DNA of 64,000 bases from PALSA-612 sp963791225 (GCA_963791225.1 CAWBRV010000003.1:434001-498000), one strand, 5' to 3'. Counted from the stretch's first letter, positions 51,787-61,583 are shown. Notes: generated by a model not told the origin, from the sequence alone. Numbers and translations are program-made.

Positions 51787-52605
51787 TTGAATGCCGAGGT
51801 GACCACCCCACAGGGAGCGGCGTTGCCGGCGACGGTCTTTCCGGAGCTGAACGAACTCCTGGGTGGACTCGTCGCTCGTGTCGAGTCGATCCTCGGAGGC
51901 GACTTCGTCGGTGCCTACCTGACCGGCTCGTTCGCGCTCGGAGCCGGTGACCTCTACAGCGACTGCGACTTTCTGATCGTCACCGAGGATCGGGTCACGG
52001 CAGAGCAGGAGCGGGCGCTGCGCGAGCTTCACGACGAAATCCCGACGCGCTCCGGGCACTGGACGCACGATCTGGAAGGTTCCTACGCTCCGAGGGCCGA
52101 CCTCGAGACACTCGCGGCTCTCGACCGGCAGTGGCTGTATGTCGACCGGGGCCGGCGGGAGATGCAGTGGTCGACCCACTGCAACACCGAAGTCGTGAGA
52201 TGGACGCTCCGGAAGTGCGGACTCACGCTCGCCGGGCCGGACCCACGCGAATTCGTCCGCCGGGTTCCCGGAGACGCGCTTCGCAACACGATGCCACCAC
52301 TGATCGAGAGCTTCCTGCCGGACCTGTTCAGCTGGACCAGCTTCGACATCGCCTGGTCGCAGCGCTACGCAGTCGCCTCTCTGTGCCGAATGCTGTACAC
52401 GCTCGACAACGGCGAGGTGGCCTCCAAGCCGGCATCGCTCGAATGGGCAAAGTACACGCTGAATCCGGCGTGGCACGGCCTGATCCAGCAGGTTCTCGAC
52501 GATCGAGCGCTCGCATGGGACGACCCTCCGCGAACGGGAAGCGTGGAAGCGACGATCGCATTCGCCGAATACGCCAGGCAACGCGCGGCCGACTCGTTGC
52601 GATAG
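51787..52605 (+). CDS. AadA-like nucleotidyltransferase-fold protein
   Basis: A 272-aa protein with the nucleotidyltransferase motif GSFALGAGDLYSDCDF (Gly47-Ser48 and Asp59/Asp61) and the C-terminal helical domain seen in aminoglycoside adenylyltransferase-like proteins (DUF4111 type). Catalytic residues are in place. There is no evidence it confers resistance; chromosomal homologues often have unknown substrates. Start is TTG (51787) or GTG (51799). Confidence 0.82.
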   Translation: MNAEVTTPQGAALPATVFPELNELLGGLVARVESILGGDFVGAYLTGSFALGAGDLYSDCDFLIVTEDRVTAEQERALRELHDEIPTRSGHWTHDLEGSYAPRADLETLAALDRQWLYVDRGRREMQWSTHCNTEVVRWTLRKCGLTLAGPDPREFVRRVPGDALRNTMPPLIESFLPDLFSWTSFDIAWSQRYAVASLCRMLYTLDNGEVASKPASLEWAKYTLNPAWHGLIQQVLDDRALAWDDPPRTGSVEATIAFAEYARQRAADSLR

Positions 52606-52637
52606 AGCACCCGCGCACGACTACGGAAAGCCGTGAT

Positions 52638-53858
52638 CTATCCGGGGTCGGTGACCTGCAGGAGCTCATAGGCCGTCATCGACCGGGCAAAGCCCTTCAT
52701 CCGGAGATCGGTGACCGGCCTGGCTTCGACTCGCTCCTCGAGCGCCGCGTAGGCGCGTTGGCTCAGCAGGATCTGCTCGGCTGCCGCCTCGTCGCTCAGG
52801 CGCGCGGCGAGGTTGGTCACGCTGCCGAGCGCGCCGTAGTCGTAGCGTCCTTCGAACCCGATCCGGCCGAGCGTGGCATGCCCGACCGCGATCCCGGCGC
52901 CGAGTCCGAGCTCGTAACCCCGCTTGCGCCATCCGGCGGCGAGCGCCCCGATCCGCTCACGCATCGCGCACGCCAGCCTCGCGGCGTGCAGCTCGTGCTC
53001 GGGCATGGGAACCGGATCGTTGAAGAACACCATCAGCCCGTCGCCGGCGAAGTGCTCGAGCGTCCCGCCGTGGGCGAGCACGAGCTCGCCCGCCGCCCCG
53101 TGGTACTCACGTACGACGTTGATCAGCTCTTCGGGCTCGGCGCTCTCGGCGAAGCTCGTGAACCCGCGGAGATCGAAGTAGACGACCGTGATGTAGGCAC
53201 GGTGGCCGGCCAGGAGCTGCGCGCCCTCGTCGCTCGAGATCAGCGCCGCAACCTCCGGCGAGATGAACCGTGCGAGCTCGGCCTTCTGCCGCTCGACCGT
53301 CTCGAACAGCTCCGCGCCCGAGATCGCGACCGCGCACTGGTCGGCGAACGTCGCGACGAGATCGATCTCACTCTGGTCGAACGGGCGCACGTCCGCCCTG
53401 GCGAGTCCGATCACGCCCACGAGGTCGTCCTCCACGATCACGGGGACGCCGAGCAGCGTCCGCTGTCCCCCGACCTCCGGCATCGGGAACGTGTAGTCCG
53501 GGTCGGCACGGATGTCGGGGATGTGAACCGGCTTGCGCGTCATCACGACACGACCTGTGCACGATCCTGACCCGGCCTCGCTCGGGTGTTCGCGCTCGTA
53601 GGCGAGTTGCTCGGTGTTCAGTCCGAACGCCGCCTGCATGTGGAAGAGCTCGCCCCCGGCGCGGAAGATGATGCCGGTCTCGGCATGGCAGAGCCTCGTG
53701 GCGGCCTCGACGATCCGGTCGAGAATCGGCTGGAGACGCATCCCCGACCGGCTGAGCGTGCGGAGGACGTCCGACACCGCCCTCTGCCGGTCGCGCAGAT
53801 CCTCGAGCTCCCGGCGGAGCTCGGAAAGCTGGGCGTCATCGGGGCTTCCTGTCGTCAT
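52638..53858 (-). CDS. GAF-domain class III adenylate/guanylate cyclase
   Basis: A 406-aa cytosolic sensor. A helical N-terminus (residues 10-40), a GAF domain (about 45-185) and a class III cyclase domain (about 220-395). Metal-binding Asp229 (YFDLRGF) and Asp273 (FAGDG) and the transition-state pair Asn348/Arg352 (NLAAR) are present. The substrate-specifying Lys position before FAGDG is His, so nucleotide preference is unclear. It could supply ligand for the cNMP-domain proteins at 36-40 kb. Start is ATG (MTTGSPDDAQ). Confidence 0.92.
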   Translation of the reverse strand: MTTGSPDDAQLSELRRELEDLRDRQRAVSDVLRTLSRSGMRLQPILDRIVEAATRLCHAETGIIFRAGGELFHMQAAFGLNTEQLAYEREHPSEAGSGSCTGRVVMTRKPVHIPDIRADPDYTFPMPEVGGQRTLLGVPVIVEDDLVGVIGLARADVRPFDQSEIDLVATFADQCAVAISGAELFETVERQKAELARFISPEVAALISSDEGAQLLAGHRAYITVVYFDLRGFTSFAESAEPEELINVVREYHGAAGELVLAHGGTLEHFAGDGLMVFFNDPVPMPEHELHAARLACAMRERIGALAAGWRKRGYELGLGAGIAVGHATLGRIGFEGRYDYGALGSVTNLAARLSDEAAAEQILLSQRAYAALEERVEARPVTDLRMKGFARSMTAYELLQVTDPG

Positions 53859-54009
53859 CGAACCGGCCCATGAGCCTATGCGACCCAATTCCGAAGCGGA
53901 GCAGACGCCGTCCTTCGAGCCCGCCCCGTCGCCTCGGTACGCATGACGGGGCGATCGCCGGGGCCGTGCCCGGAGGGTGGCGCGGAGCACCGTGCAGTAC
54001 CGTCTCCGC

Positions 54010-54627
54010 ATGACCGAAGGGGCGACGACCGTCGTCACGACCGTCCCCGCCAACGAGTCGAGCTGGGACGATCTCCAGGCCGTGTTCGGCACGCGTGGCG
54101 ATCTCTCCAGATGCTGGTGCCAGCGCTACAAGATGCAGCCCGGGGAGAGTTGGGCATCGGTTGGCGCCGAGGAGTTGGCGTTCCGGCTCCGCGCGCAGAC
54201 CGACTGTGGTCACCCGGAGTCGGGCACGACGAGCGGCCTCGTCGCCTACCTCGACGGCGAGCCCGTCGGCTGGTGCGCGGTCGAGCCGCGTAACGCCTAC
54301 CCGCGCCTGCTGCTCAAGACTCGCGTCCCGTGGGAGGGCCGAGCGGAGGACAAGACCGACGACAGCGTCTGGGCAGTGACCTGCGTCGTCACCCGTACGG
54401 GCTTCCGGCGCCGCGGGATCAGCCGTGCGCTCGTACGCGCCGCCGTCGACTACGCACGGGAGCGCGGCGCCCGCGCCCTCGAGGGCTACCCGATGATCAC
54501 GAAGGCCGGGCACGAGATCATGCCGGTCGAGCTCCATGTCGGGAGCCGCAGCATCTTCGCCGACGCCGGGTTCACCGAGGTCAGCCATCCGACCCTCCGC
54601 CGGGTCGTGATGCGCATCGACTTCTAG
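54010..54627 (+). CDS. GNAT-family acetyltransferase
   Basis: A 205-aa GNAT protein. The motif A region VWAVTCVVTRTGFRRRGISRALVRAAVDYARERGA (RRRGISRAL is the acetyl-CoA pyrophosphate loop) is clear, followed by ALEGYP and the C-terminal AGFTEV. The N-terminal RCWCQRYKM is typical of a GNAT subfamily with a Cys-rich loop. Substrate unknown. ATG at 54010 is 33 bp downstream of an alternative start with poor sequence. Confidence 0.88.
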   Translation: MTEGATTVVTTVPANESSWDDLQAVFGTRGDLSRCWCQRYKMQPGESWASVGAEELAFRLRAQTDCGHPESGTTSGLVAYLDGEPVGWCAVEPRNAYPRLLLKTRVPWEGRAEDKTDDSVWAVTCVVTRTGFRRRGISRALVRAAVDYARERGARALEGYPMITKAGHEIMPVELHVGSRSIFADAGFTEVSHPTLRRVVMRIDF

Positions 54628-54642
54628 GCCGGAGACGCCTGC

Positions 54643-56121
54643 GTGGTTCTCGCGATCGACCAGGGCACGTCCGGAACGACCTGCCTGGTCGTCGATCCCG
54701 AGCTTCGTGTCGTGGGTCGCGGGTACCGCGAGATCCGCCAGTACTTCCCTCAGCCTGGATGGGTCGAGCACGACCCGGAAGAGCTGTGGCAGAGCGTGAT
54801 CGCGGCGGCGACCGACGCCCTTTCCGACGCTCGCCTGTCCCCTGCGCAGCTTCAGGGTCTCGGCATCGCGTCGCAACGGGAGACGACGGTCGTCTGGGAG
54901 CGCCGTTCGGGGCGGCCGTTACAGCGTGCGATCGTCTGGCAGGACCGGCGGACGGCCGAGCGCTGTCGGCAGCTCCCGTTCGCGCTGGTGCGCGAACGGA
55001 CGGGCCTCGTGCCCGATCCCTACTTCTCCGCCACGAAGCTCGAATGGCTCCTCGCCCGCACGGATCTGCCGCAGCCTGAGTTGGCGTTCGGGACCATCGA
55101 CTCGTGGCTGATCTGGAAGCTGACGCAGGGGACGGTTCACGCGACCGACGAGACCAACGCCTCGCGGACGATGCTGTTCGACCTCCGGACGCGCGAGTGG
55201 GATCCCGATCTTCTGCGTCTGTTCGGTGTCGACCCGCTCATGCTTCCGTCGGTCAAGCCTTCGAGCGGCATCGTCGGCGAGGCGGAGTTCCTCGGTGCCC
55301 GGTTGCCGATCGCCGGGGTAGCCGGCGACCAGCAGGCAGCACTGTTCGGGCTCGGCTGCTTCTCGCCGGGCGAGGCGAAGGCGACCTACGGGACCGGCAG
55401 CTTCGTGCTCGTGAACGTCGGTTCTGCACCGGAGCCCGCTCCGGCCGGACTGCTCAAGACTGCCGCTGCGGTAGCCCCGGACAGCGAGCCGCAGGACGCC
55501 GTCGAGGGTGCCGTCCTCGTCAGCGGCGCGGCTCTGCAATGGCTGCGCGACGGCCTCGGGATCATTGCGGACGCCGCCGATTCGGCGGAGGTCGCGCTCG
55601 CGACTCCGACGACGGAAGGGGTGCACTTCGTACCGGCCCTGACGGGACTCGGCTCGCCCCACTGGGACCCGAATGCCCGAGGACTGATCACCGGGCTGAC
55701 GCGGGCGACGACGCGCGAACACATCGTCCGGGCGACCCTGGAGGCGATGGCTTTCCAGGTGGCCGACGTGCTCGAAACACTGCCGATGCCCGTCGAGGTG
55801 CTCCGCGCCGACGGCGGCGCCGCGGCGAACCCGTTCCTGATGCAGTTCCAGGCCGACATCCTCGGGTGCCGGATCGAGGTTGCCGCCGAGACGGACTCGA
55901 CAGCGCTCGGCGCGGCGGCGCTGTCCGGGCTCGCAATCGGAGTGTGGCAGGGCACCGACAGCCTCCGGAGCCTGATTCGAGCCGGCGCAAGCTACGAGCC
56001 CCTCATGTCGCGGGACGAAGCGGAGGAGCGATTCGACGGGTGGAAAGGGGCACTCCGGCTCGCGCGCTCGCATCACGAGGACCACGCTCGCAGCGCGTCG
56101 CCTCCGGTCCAGGAGGCGTAG
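54643..56121 (+). CDS. glpK: glycerol kinase
   Basis: A 492-aa FGGY-family kinase. AIDQGTSGTTCLVVD at the N-terminus is the glycerol-kinase ATP-binding motif, and QWIVWQDRRTAERC-like sequence (IVWQDRRTAERC), GTIDSWLIWKLT, TNASRTMLFDL, GDQQAALFGLGCF and the C-terminal signature ADGGAAANPFLMQFQADILG match. It makes sn-glycerol-3-phosphate. GTG start lies 15 bp after the GNAT stop. No glpF or glpD is nearby. Confidence 0.95.
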   Translation: MVLAIDQGTSGTTCLVVDPELRVVGRGYREIRQYFPQPGWVEHDPEELWQSVIAAATDALSDARLSPAQLQGLGIASQRETTVVWERRSGRPLQRAIVWQDRRTAERCRQLPFALVRERTGLVPDPYFSATKLEWLLARTDLPQPELAFGTIDSWLIWKLTQGTVHATDETNASRTMLFDLRTREWDPDLLRLFGVDPLMLPSVKPSSGIVGEAEFLGARLPIAGVAGDQQAALFGLGCFSPGEAKATYGTGSFVLVNVGSAPEPAPAGLLKTAAAVAPDSEPQDAVEGAVLVSGAALQWLRDGLGIIADAADSAEVALATPTTEGVHFVPALTGLGSPHWDPNARGLITGLTRATTREHIVRATLEAMAFQVADVLETLPMPVEVLRADGGAAANPFLMQFQADILGCRIEVAAETDSTALGAAALSGLAIGVWQGTDSLRSLIRAGASYEPLMSRDEAEERFDGWKGALRLARSHHEDHARSASPPVQEA

Positions 56122-56208
56122 GCCGCGTGGACGAGCTGCGGGGTCAGCCCTGGGCCGGTCAACCTCCTCTGCCGCTTCACCAGGCGCCGGTTGGTTAGCG
56201 TCTGTGCC

Positions 56209-57729
56209 ATGAGCGACCAGGAAACGCAGGGCGGGGCGTCTGCCACGTCCGAGCACGAGCCGCCGCCGGGGGCGGAAACGTCCGCCAGGTGGACGGGTGG
56301 AGCAGCGCCGATCGACTACACGGCGAGCGCGAAGTGGCTGGTGCTGCGCAAGAAGGAGAAGCCTGCCGCGGAGATCTTCTCCGTCTCCTATGTCGCCACA
56401 GGGGGCGCCGCCGACAGGCCGGTGATGTTCGTCTTCAACGGCGGTCCGGGTGCGTCGTCGGCGTATCTGCATCTCGGCGTCGTCGGCCCGCAGCGGGTCG
56501 TCTTTCCGGCCGACGGCACGCTCCCCGAGATGCCGCCTCGACTCGTGCAGAACGAGGCGTCCTGGCTCGACTTCACCGACCTCGTGTTCGTCGATCCGGT
56601 GGGAACGGGGTTCAGCCGGGTGATCGAGCGCGAGAAGGGCGACGCGACGAAGGACGACAAGAAGGACGCCAAGGACAGCGACGCGACCGATCCGAAGGAG
56701 TACTTCGGGCTGAAGCGCGACCTCGAGTCGTTGTGCGAGTTCATGGGCCGCTGGCTCTCGGAGCACGGCCGGTGGGGATCGCCCGTCTTCATCGCAGGCG
56801 AGAGCTACGGCGGGTATCGCGTCGGACGCCTCGTGCGCATGCTTCAGGAAGACGCGGGGATCGGGCTCAACGGTGCGATCCTGATCTCGCCCGCGCTCGA
56901 ATTGTCCGGGTTGGTCCCGAACGACTACGACGTCCTCGCCTGGGTCGACACGCTGCCGACGATGGCCGCCGCAGCTGCACATCACGGCCGCTCACGCGCT
57001 TTCGCCGCCGGCACCGCGCTCGACGAGGTGCTGCGCGAAGCCGAGGCGTTCGCCACCGGCGACTACGCGTCCTTCCTCACCCGCGGCGCTTCGATGGCGC
57101 CCGCCGAGCGCGATCAGGTCCTCACCAGGCTGGGCGATCTCGTCGGGCTGCCGCCGGGCATCGTCACCCGCGCCGAAGGGCGGATCACGATTCGCACGTT
57201 CTCGCGCGAGCTGCTCCGCGACCAACGGAAGGTGCTCGGCCTCTACGACGCGACGATCACGGCCACGGATCCATTCCCCGACCGCGACTCGTTCGCCGGC
57301 CCCGATCCGACCTTCTCCGGGGTCAGCCCCACGTACACCATGGCGATCAACAGGCTGCTCCGCTCCGAGATCGGCGTCGAGACCGATCGCGAGTACACGG
57401 TCCTGAGCCTCGAGGTCAACAAAGCCTGGAAGGAAGACACCGACCAGCACTTCTTCGTCCCGCCGGTCGGCGCCACCGACGACTTCCGCTACGGCATGGC
57501 ACTCAACCCGCACATGAAGGCGTTCATCACCCACGGGCGGTACGACCTCGTCACCCCCTACTACGCGACCGATCGGCTGCGAAACCTGATGCGGCTCGAC
57601 CCGGAGATGACCGAACGCCTCACGGTCCGACACTTCGGCGGAGGCCACATGTTCTACGCCTGGGAGACCAGTCGGAGGGACTTCACCGAGGCGATCGCAA
57701 CGTTCGTCGCCAACGCGACGGGCCGTTGA
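56209..57729 (+). CDS. S10-family serine carboxypeptidase
   Basis: A 506-aa serine carboxypeptidase-like protein. The oxyanion stretch NGGPGASSA (near residue 82), nucleophile Ser199 in GESYGGYR, Asp in HGRYDLVTP and His in FGGGHMFY complete the triad. A Lys/Asp-rich insert near residues 145-165 (KDDKKDAKDSD) is unusual. There is no signal peptide. ATG at 56209 (MSDQETQ). Function may be peptide or acyl-ester cleavage. Confidence 0.93.
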   Translation: MSDQETQGGASATSEHEPPPGAETSARWTGGAAPIDYTASAKWLVLRKKEKPAAEIFSVSYVATGGAADRPVMFVFNGGPGASSAYLHLGVVGPQRVVFPADGTLPEMPPRLVQNEASWLDFTDLVFVDPVGTGFSRVIEREKGDATKDDKKDAKDSDATDPKEYFGLKRDLESLCEFMGRWLSEHGRWGSPVFIAGESYGGYRVGRLVRMLQEDAGIGLNGAILISPALELSGLVPNDYDVLAWVDTLPTMAAAAAHHGRSRAFAAGTALDEVLREAEAFATGDYASFLTRGASMAPAERDQVLTRLGDLVGLPPGIVTRAEGRITIRTFSRELLRDQRKVLGLYDATITATDPFPDRDSFAGPDPTFSGVSPTYTMAINRLLRSEIGVETDREYTVLSLEVNKAWKEDTDQHFFVPPVGATDDFRYGMALNPHMKAFITHGRYDLVTPYYATDRLRNLMRLDPEMTERLTVRHFGGGHMFYAWETSRRDFTEAIATFVANATGR

Positions 57730-57756
57730 TCACCGGGCGCTCCAGCGCTGGGCCGG

Positions 57757-59961
57757 GTGGCCGTTCCGTCGTGCTTCGGCGAGGAATATGCAGTGGGGCC
57801 GTGCTGTTCGGGGAGCTCGCCGCGGCTGCCCTCGAGTGACGAGCCCTTCGCCTCCGGTGGGCTGAGTCGCTTGCACGCCCCGGGGGAGCTGGCGGCTCGC
57901 GCGCCGCGGCGGGTGCTCGCCGCGGCTGCCGCGTTCGCGATCGTCGCCGCCGTCTTCGGGCTCGCGACCCCGGGGCTGCTCGGGCGCGGCTCGAACGACT
58001 TCGTCGCCCACGGAAGCGAGAGCCTGCGAGCCGAGCGGGCCGTCGAGGCCGCGTCGGGGATCTCGCCGACACCGCAGCTGCTCGTGCTCGTGCACCGTCC
58101 CACGCCGCAGCGGCGTGCGCGAGTCGTCGCCGCGATCCGCTCGGAGCCGGCATTCCCGTTGGTCGCGCCGCCGATCCGCTCGAGGGACAGCAGGCAGGCG
58201 CTGATCGCCGCGTACGCACGCGCCGGCCTGTCCCAGCACGCGTGGCGGGACGCTGCGGTGCGCGTCAAGGACCGGCTCGCGGCCCTCGACGGCATCGCCG
58301 TGGGGGGAGCCGCCATCGCGACCGTCCAGGTGACCCACCAGATCCAGGACGACCTGACCTTCGCCGAGGAGCTGGCGTTCCCGGTGCTCTTCCTGCTCGC
58401 GCTCTGGGTCTTCCGGAGCCTCGTCGCCGCGTTGCTGCCGATCGTCTGCGGCGCGCTCACGATCCTCGGCGGGCTGCTCGTCCTTCGCTTGCTCGACCTC
58501 GCGATGCCGGTTTCGACCTACGCGCTGAACATCGTCATCGGCATCGGGCTCGGCCTCGGGATCGACTACAGCCTGCTCCTCGTCTCGCGCTACCGCGAGG
58601 AGCTGGCGCGCCACGGGCCCGGCCTCGAGGCGGTGCGCCGGACGATGGCGACCGCCGGCCGGACTGTCGCCTTCAGCGCTGTGACCGTTGCGGCGGCGGT
58701 CGCGACCCTGGCCATGTTCCCGCTCGGCTTCCTGCGGTCGATGGGCATCGCGGGCGGCCTGGTCGCGCCGCTGGCCGGGCTGATCGCGCTCACGGTGCTG
58801 CCCGCGCTCTTCATCCTGCTCGGGGAGCGGATCAACGCGCTCTCTCCTCGTCGCTGGCGGCGAGCCGCCGATCGGACGGCGCGCGGAGAGCGCGGCGGCT
58901 GGTACCGGTTCGCACGTGCGCTGATGCGCCGCCCCGTGCTTGTCGCGATCGCGGCGTCGGCGCTGCTGCTCGTGCTCGCGCTGCCGTTCCTGTCGGTCCG
59001 GTTCACGGGTGTCGACCCGTCGGTGCTGCCCGCGAAGTCCTCGTCGCGGGTCGTCTTCAGCGCGCTCCAGCGGGTCTTTCCGACAGCCGTCACGACGCCG
59101 ATCTTCGCCGTCGTCCACGGCACGCAGACAGACGCCAAAGCCTATGCGGAACGTGTCCCCGCACCCTTCGTGGCGCCGCCGCGCGAGCTCGGCCCGGGCG
59201 TGTGGGAGGTGCAGGCATCCTCCGGCAAGCCGTTTCTGGATGGCGCCTCGCAGCGCCTCGTCCGGCAGATGCGCGCACTGCCGGGCCGGGCGCTCGTCGG
59301 CGGCGGGACGGCGCAGTTCCTCGACCAGAAGCACACGCTCGGGGAGACGCTGCCGATCGCCGCCGCACTGCTCTGCGCGGTGACGTTCTTCCTGCTCTGG
59401 GCTGCGACCCGGTCGCTGGTGCTGCCGTTCAAGGCGCTCCTGATGAACCTCCTGACGCTGTCGGCGACGTTCGGGATCCTCGTCCTCGTCTTTCAGGACG
59501 GCCGACTGGAAGGGCTGCTCGACTACCGGGGGCAGGGCGCGCTCGAGCTGACCCAACCGATCGTGCTGTTCGCAGTCGCATTCGGGCTCGCGACCGACTA
59601 CGGCATCTTCCTGCTCACCCGCATCAGGGAGGCGTGGGACTCGGGGCTGTCCAACCGGGAAGCGGTGGCGATCGGTCTCGAGCGCACCGGCCGCATCATC
59701 ACCGCCGCTGCGGTCCTGTTCTGCATCGCAGTCGGGTCCTTCGCGACCTCGGAAATCATCATGGTCAAGGAGGTCGGCGTCGGGATCGCGCTCGCCGTTC
59801 TCATCGACGCGTCGATCGTGCGGGCGCTCCTCGTCCCGTCGCTGATGGTCATCCTCGGCCGCTGGAACTGGTGGCCCTCGTCGCAGCCCGCACGCGAGAG
59901 CGGCACGGCAGAGCACGTGCAGTCACCCCCGCCAGACGGTTCCTCCGTCAGCCCCAAGTGA
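57757..59961 (+). CDS. MMPL-family membrane transporter
   Basis: A 734-aa RND-superfamily transporter with two 6-helix halves, each headed by one helix and an extracytoplasmic domain. IVIGIGLGLGIDYSLLLVSRYREEL (residues 250-275) and VAFGLATDYGIFLLTRIREAW in the second half are the MMPL proton-relay motifs, with Asp-Tyr pairs intact. Such proteins export lipids. The start is uncertain: the first 40 residues are not conserved-looking. Convergent with P450, with a 14-bp overlap. Confidence 0.9.
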   Translation: MAVPSCFGEEYAVGPCCSGSSPRLPSSDEPFASGGLSRLHAPGELAARAPRRVLAAAAAFAIVAAVFGLATPGLLGRGSNDFVAHGSESLRAERAVEAASGISPTPQLLVLVHRPTPQRRARVVAAIRSEPAFPLVAPPIRSRDSRQALIAAYARAGLSQHAWRDAAVRVKDRLAALDGIAVGGAAIATVQVTHQIQDDLTFAEELAFPVLFLLALWVFRSLVAALLPIVCGALTILGGLLVLRLLDLAMPVSTYALNIVIGIGLGLGIDYSLLLVSRYREELARHGPGLEAVRRTMATAGRTVAFSAVTVAAAVATLAMFPLGFLRSMGIAGGLVAPLAGLIALTVLPALFILLGERINALSPRRWRRAADRTARGERGGWYRFARALMRRPVLVAIAASALLLVLALPFLSVRFTGVDPSVLPAKSSSRVVFSALQRVFPTAVTTPIFAVVHGTQTDAKAYAERVPAPFVAPPRELGPGVWEVQASSGKPFLDGASQRLVRQMRALPGRALVGGGTAQFLDQKHTLGETLPIAAALLCAVTFFLLWAATRSLVLPFKALLMNLLTLSATFGILVLVFQDGRLEGLLDYRGQGALELTQPIVLFAVAFGLATDYGIFLLTRIREAWDSGLSNREAVAIGLERTGRIITAAAVLFCIAVGSFATSEIIMVKEVGVGIALAVLIDASIVRALLVPSLMVILGRWNWWPSSQPARESGTAEHVQSPPPDGSSVSPK

Positions 59962-61141
59962 CGGGGAGCCGGGCCACTTCCCGGAACCTCCATCCGGTGA
60001 CGACAGGCTTCTCACCGTCCGTCAGGCGCAACTCAGGGAGGCGCTCGACGACCCGGCTCAGCGCGACCGCTCCGCTGGCGCGGGCGAGCCAGGCGCCGAG
60101 GCAAAAGTGCGTCCCCGAGGCAAATCCCATGTGCATTCCCTCGTCCCGGTGCAGATCGAACCTGCTTCCATCGGTCCAGCGGTTCTCGTCACGGTTCGCG
60201 GATGCGACCACGGCGCCGAGGATGGCGCCAACCGGAATCCGTAGGCCCGCCAGCCTCGTGGGGCGCGTTGCCACCCGCGGAACCATTCCCACCGGCGAGG
60301 CCCACCGCGCGGCTTCCTCGATCGCGGCGTTCGCGAGCGAGACGTCGGCCCGGAGTTCCGCCAGCTGCTCCGGCCGGCTGAGCAGACCGAGCAGGGCGTG
60401 CGCCGCCAGGTCGCGGAGCTCGTGTTGGCCCGCGGCTGCGAAGACCTTCGCGTTCGCGAGCAGCTGCTGTTCGCTCAGCCCGCCGCGTTCGTCGCGCCAG
60501 TCGAGCATGGTCGAGATCAGCGACGAGTCCGGCTCGGCAGTGAGTCTGGGCAGGCGTCCGAGGATCGCGTCGTCGAACTCCTGATTCGTGATGTCCGCGT
60601 CCGGCGGCAGCGGCTTGCGGGTGAAATAACGGCCCGTAACGTCGAACCACCGGCACAGGTCGACCATTGGGACGTCGTCGAGCCCGATGAGCTTCGCCAC
60701 GGCTCGCGTCGCCACCGGCTCGAAGTACGCATCGACCAGCTCCGCCCGCTGTTCGGCTTCGAATCCGTCGATCAAATCGTCGGCATCGGCCAGCACGACG
60801 GACTCGGCGAACGCGCTGGCCGGTCGAGGCTGGCAGGGCGGTTGCATAGCCGACCGGGCCCGGGCGTGCTCCTGCCCGTCCGTGAACAGCAGGTTGCCCG
60901 CCAGGGTCTCGGGCAGAGGGTTCTGATCCACGCGCGAGCCGTATGTCTCGTCGTCCTTCAGCACCGTCACGACGTCGTCCCAGCACGTGACCATGCAGAG
61001 GCCGTCCAGCGCCTGCGCGTACGCCACCGGGGCGTTCAGCCGCAGCCACCTGTAGATCGGGAACGGGTTCGCGTGTGCCACCTGCGGATCGACGTCGACG
61101 AGCGGGATGCTCCGCTTCGACCTCCGAATCCGAGAAAGCAT
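59948..61141 (-). CDS. cytochrome P450 with altered I-helix
   Basis: A 397-aa bacterial P450. The heme-thiolate loop FASGTHFCLGAWLAR places Cys at 347; C-helix HARAR and K-helix EEAAR (ExxR) are normal. In the I-helix the usual AGxxT reads AAGQHELRD (residues 236-244): the acid-Thr pair is replaced by His240-Glu241, so oxygen activation may differ or peroxide may be used. It follows a Rieske ferredoxin gene by 3 bp, its likely redox partner. Confidence 0.93.
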   Translation of the reverse strand: MLSRIRRSKRSIPLVDVDPQVAHANPFPIYRWLRLNAPVAYAQALDGLCMVTCWDDVVTVLKDDETYGSRVDQNPLPETLAGNLLFTDGQEHARARSAMQPPCQPRPASAFAESVVLADADDLIDGFEAEQRAELVDAYFEPVATRAVAKLIGLDDVPMVDLCRWFDVTGRYFTRKPLPPDADITNQEFDDAILGRLPRLTAEPDSSLISTMLDWRDERGGLSEQQLLANAKVFAAAGQHELRDLAAHALLGLLSRPEQLAELRADVSLANAAIEEAARWASPVGMVPRVATRPTRLAGLRIPVGAILGAVVASANRDENRWTDGSRFDLHRDEGMHMGFASGTHFCLGAWLARASGAVALSRVVERLPELRLTDGEKPVVTGWRFREVARLPVTWG

Positions 61142-61144
61142 CCC

Positions 61145-61486
61145 CTACGGCCCCGGTCGGACGCGCACGTAGACGCCGCCCCGGTCGGTGAGCACCCTGT
61201 ACGTCTTGAGCGGCACCCGCGCCGGAGGGTGGATCACGGCGCCCGTGCGACAGTCGAATCCGGATGAATGGAGCGGACACCACAGTGCCCCGTCCGAAAC
61301 GACTCCCTCGCTCATCTCGGCCGACTCGTGGGGGCAGATCCCACTCAGCGCGAACAGCTCTCCGTCCAGGCTCACGAGCACGCGTTCTGGATCGGCGGCG
61401 CCGGCCACCGAGAACGCTCTCGGGATGCCCTCCGAAATCTCCTCGACACCGCAGACGCGAACGAATTCCGGTTCCCGCACCCTCAC
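61145..61486 (-). CDS. Rieske-type [2Fe-2S] ferredoxin
   Basis: A 113-aa Rieske protein with both cluster motifs: Cys51-x-His53 (CPHESAE) and Cys70-x2-His73 (CPLHSSGF). It matches the small ferredoxins of Rieske dioxygenases or nitrite reductase small subunits. It is encoded 3 bp upstream of a P450, an unusual pairing, as most P450s use 2Fe-2S or 3Fe-4S ferredoxins with cysteine ligands. GTG start. Confidence 0.93.
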   Translation of the reverse strand: MRVREPEFVRVCGVEEISEGIPRAFSVAGAADPERVLVSLDGELFALSGICPHESAEMSEGVVSDGALWCPLHSSGFDCRTGAVIHPPARVPLKTYRVLTDRGGVYVRVRPGP

Positions 61487-61583
61487 TCGGGCGTGTTCCT
61501 TCGGCCGTCACACACGGCGGAGAACGATACTGACCAATCTTCAGGGGGTCGCGTAGCCTGGCTCGAATGTCCGCTCGAACGGG

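Noticed and set aside
51787..52605. AadA-like protein as an antibiotic-resistance gene
   Set aside because: No mobile context or integron site, and chromosomal nucleotidyltransferase-fold proteins are common; resistance cannot be claimed.
54919..59916. Long minus-strand frames opposite glycerol kinase and the MMPL transporter
   Set aside because: Low-complexity Arg-rich translations without motifs; both sense genes are well supported.
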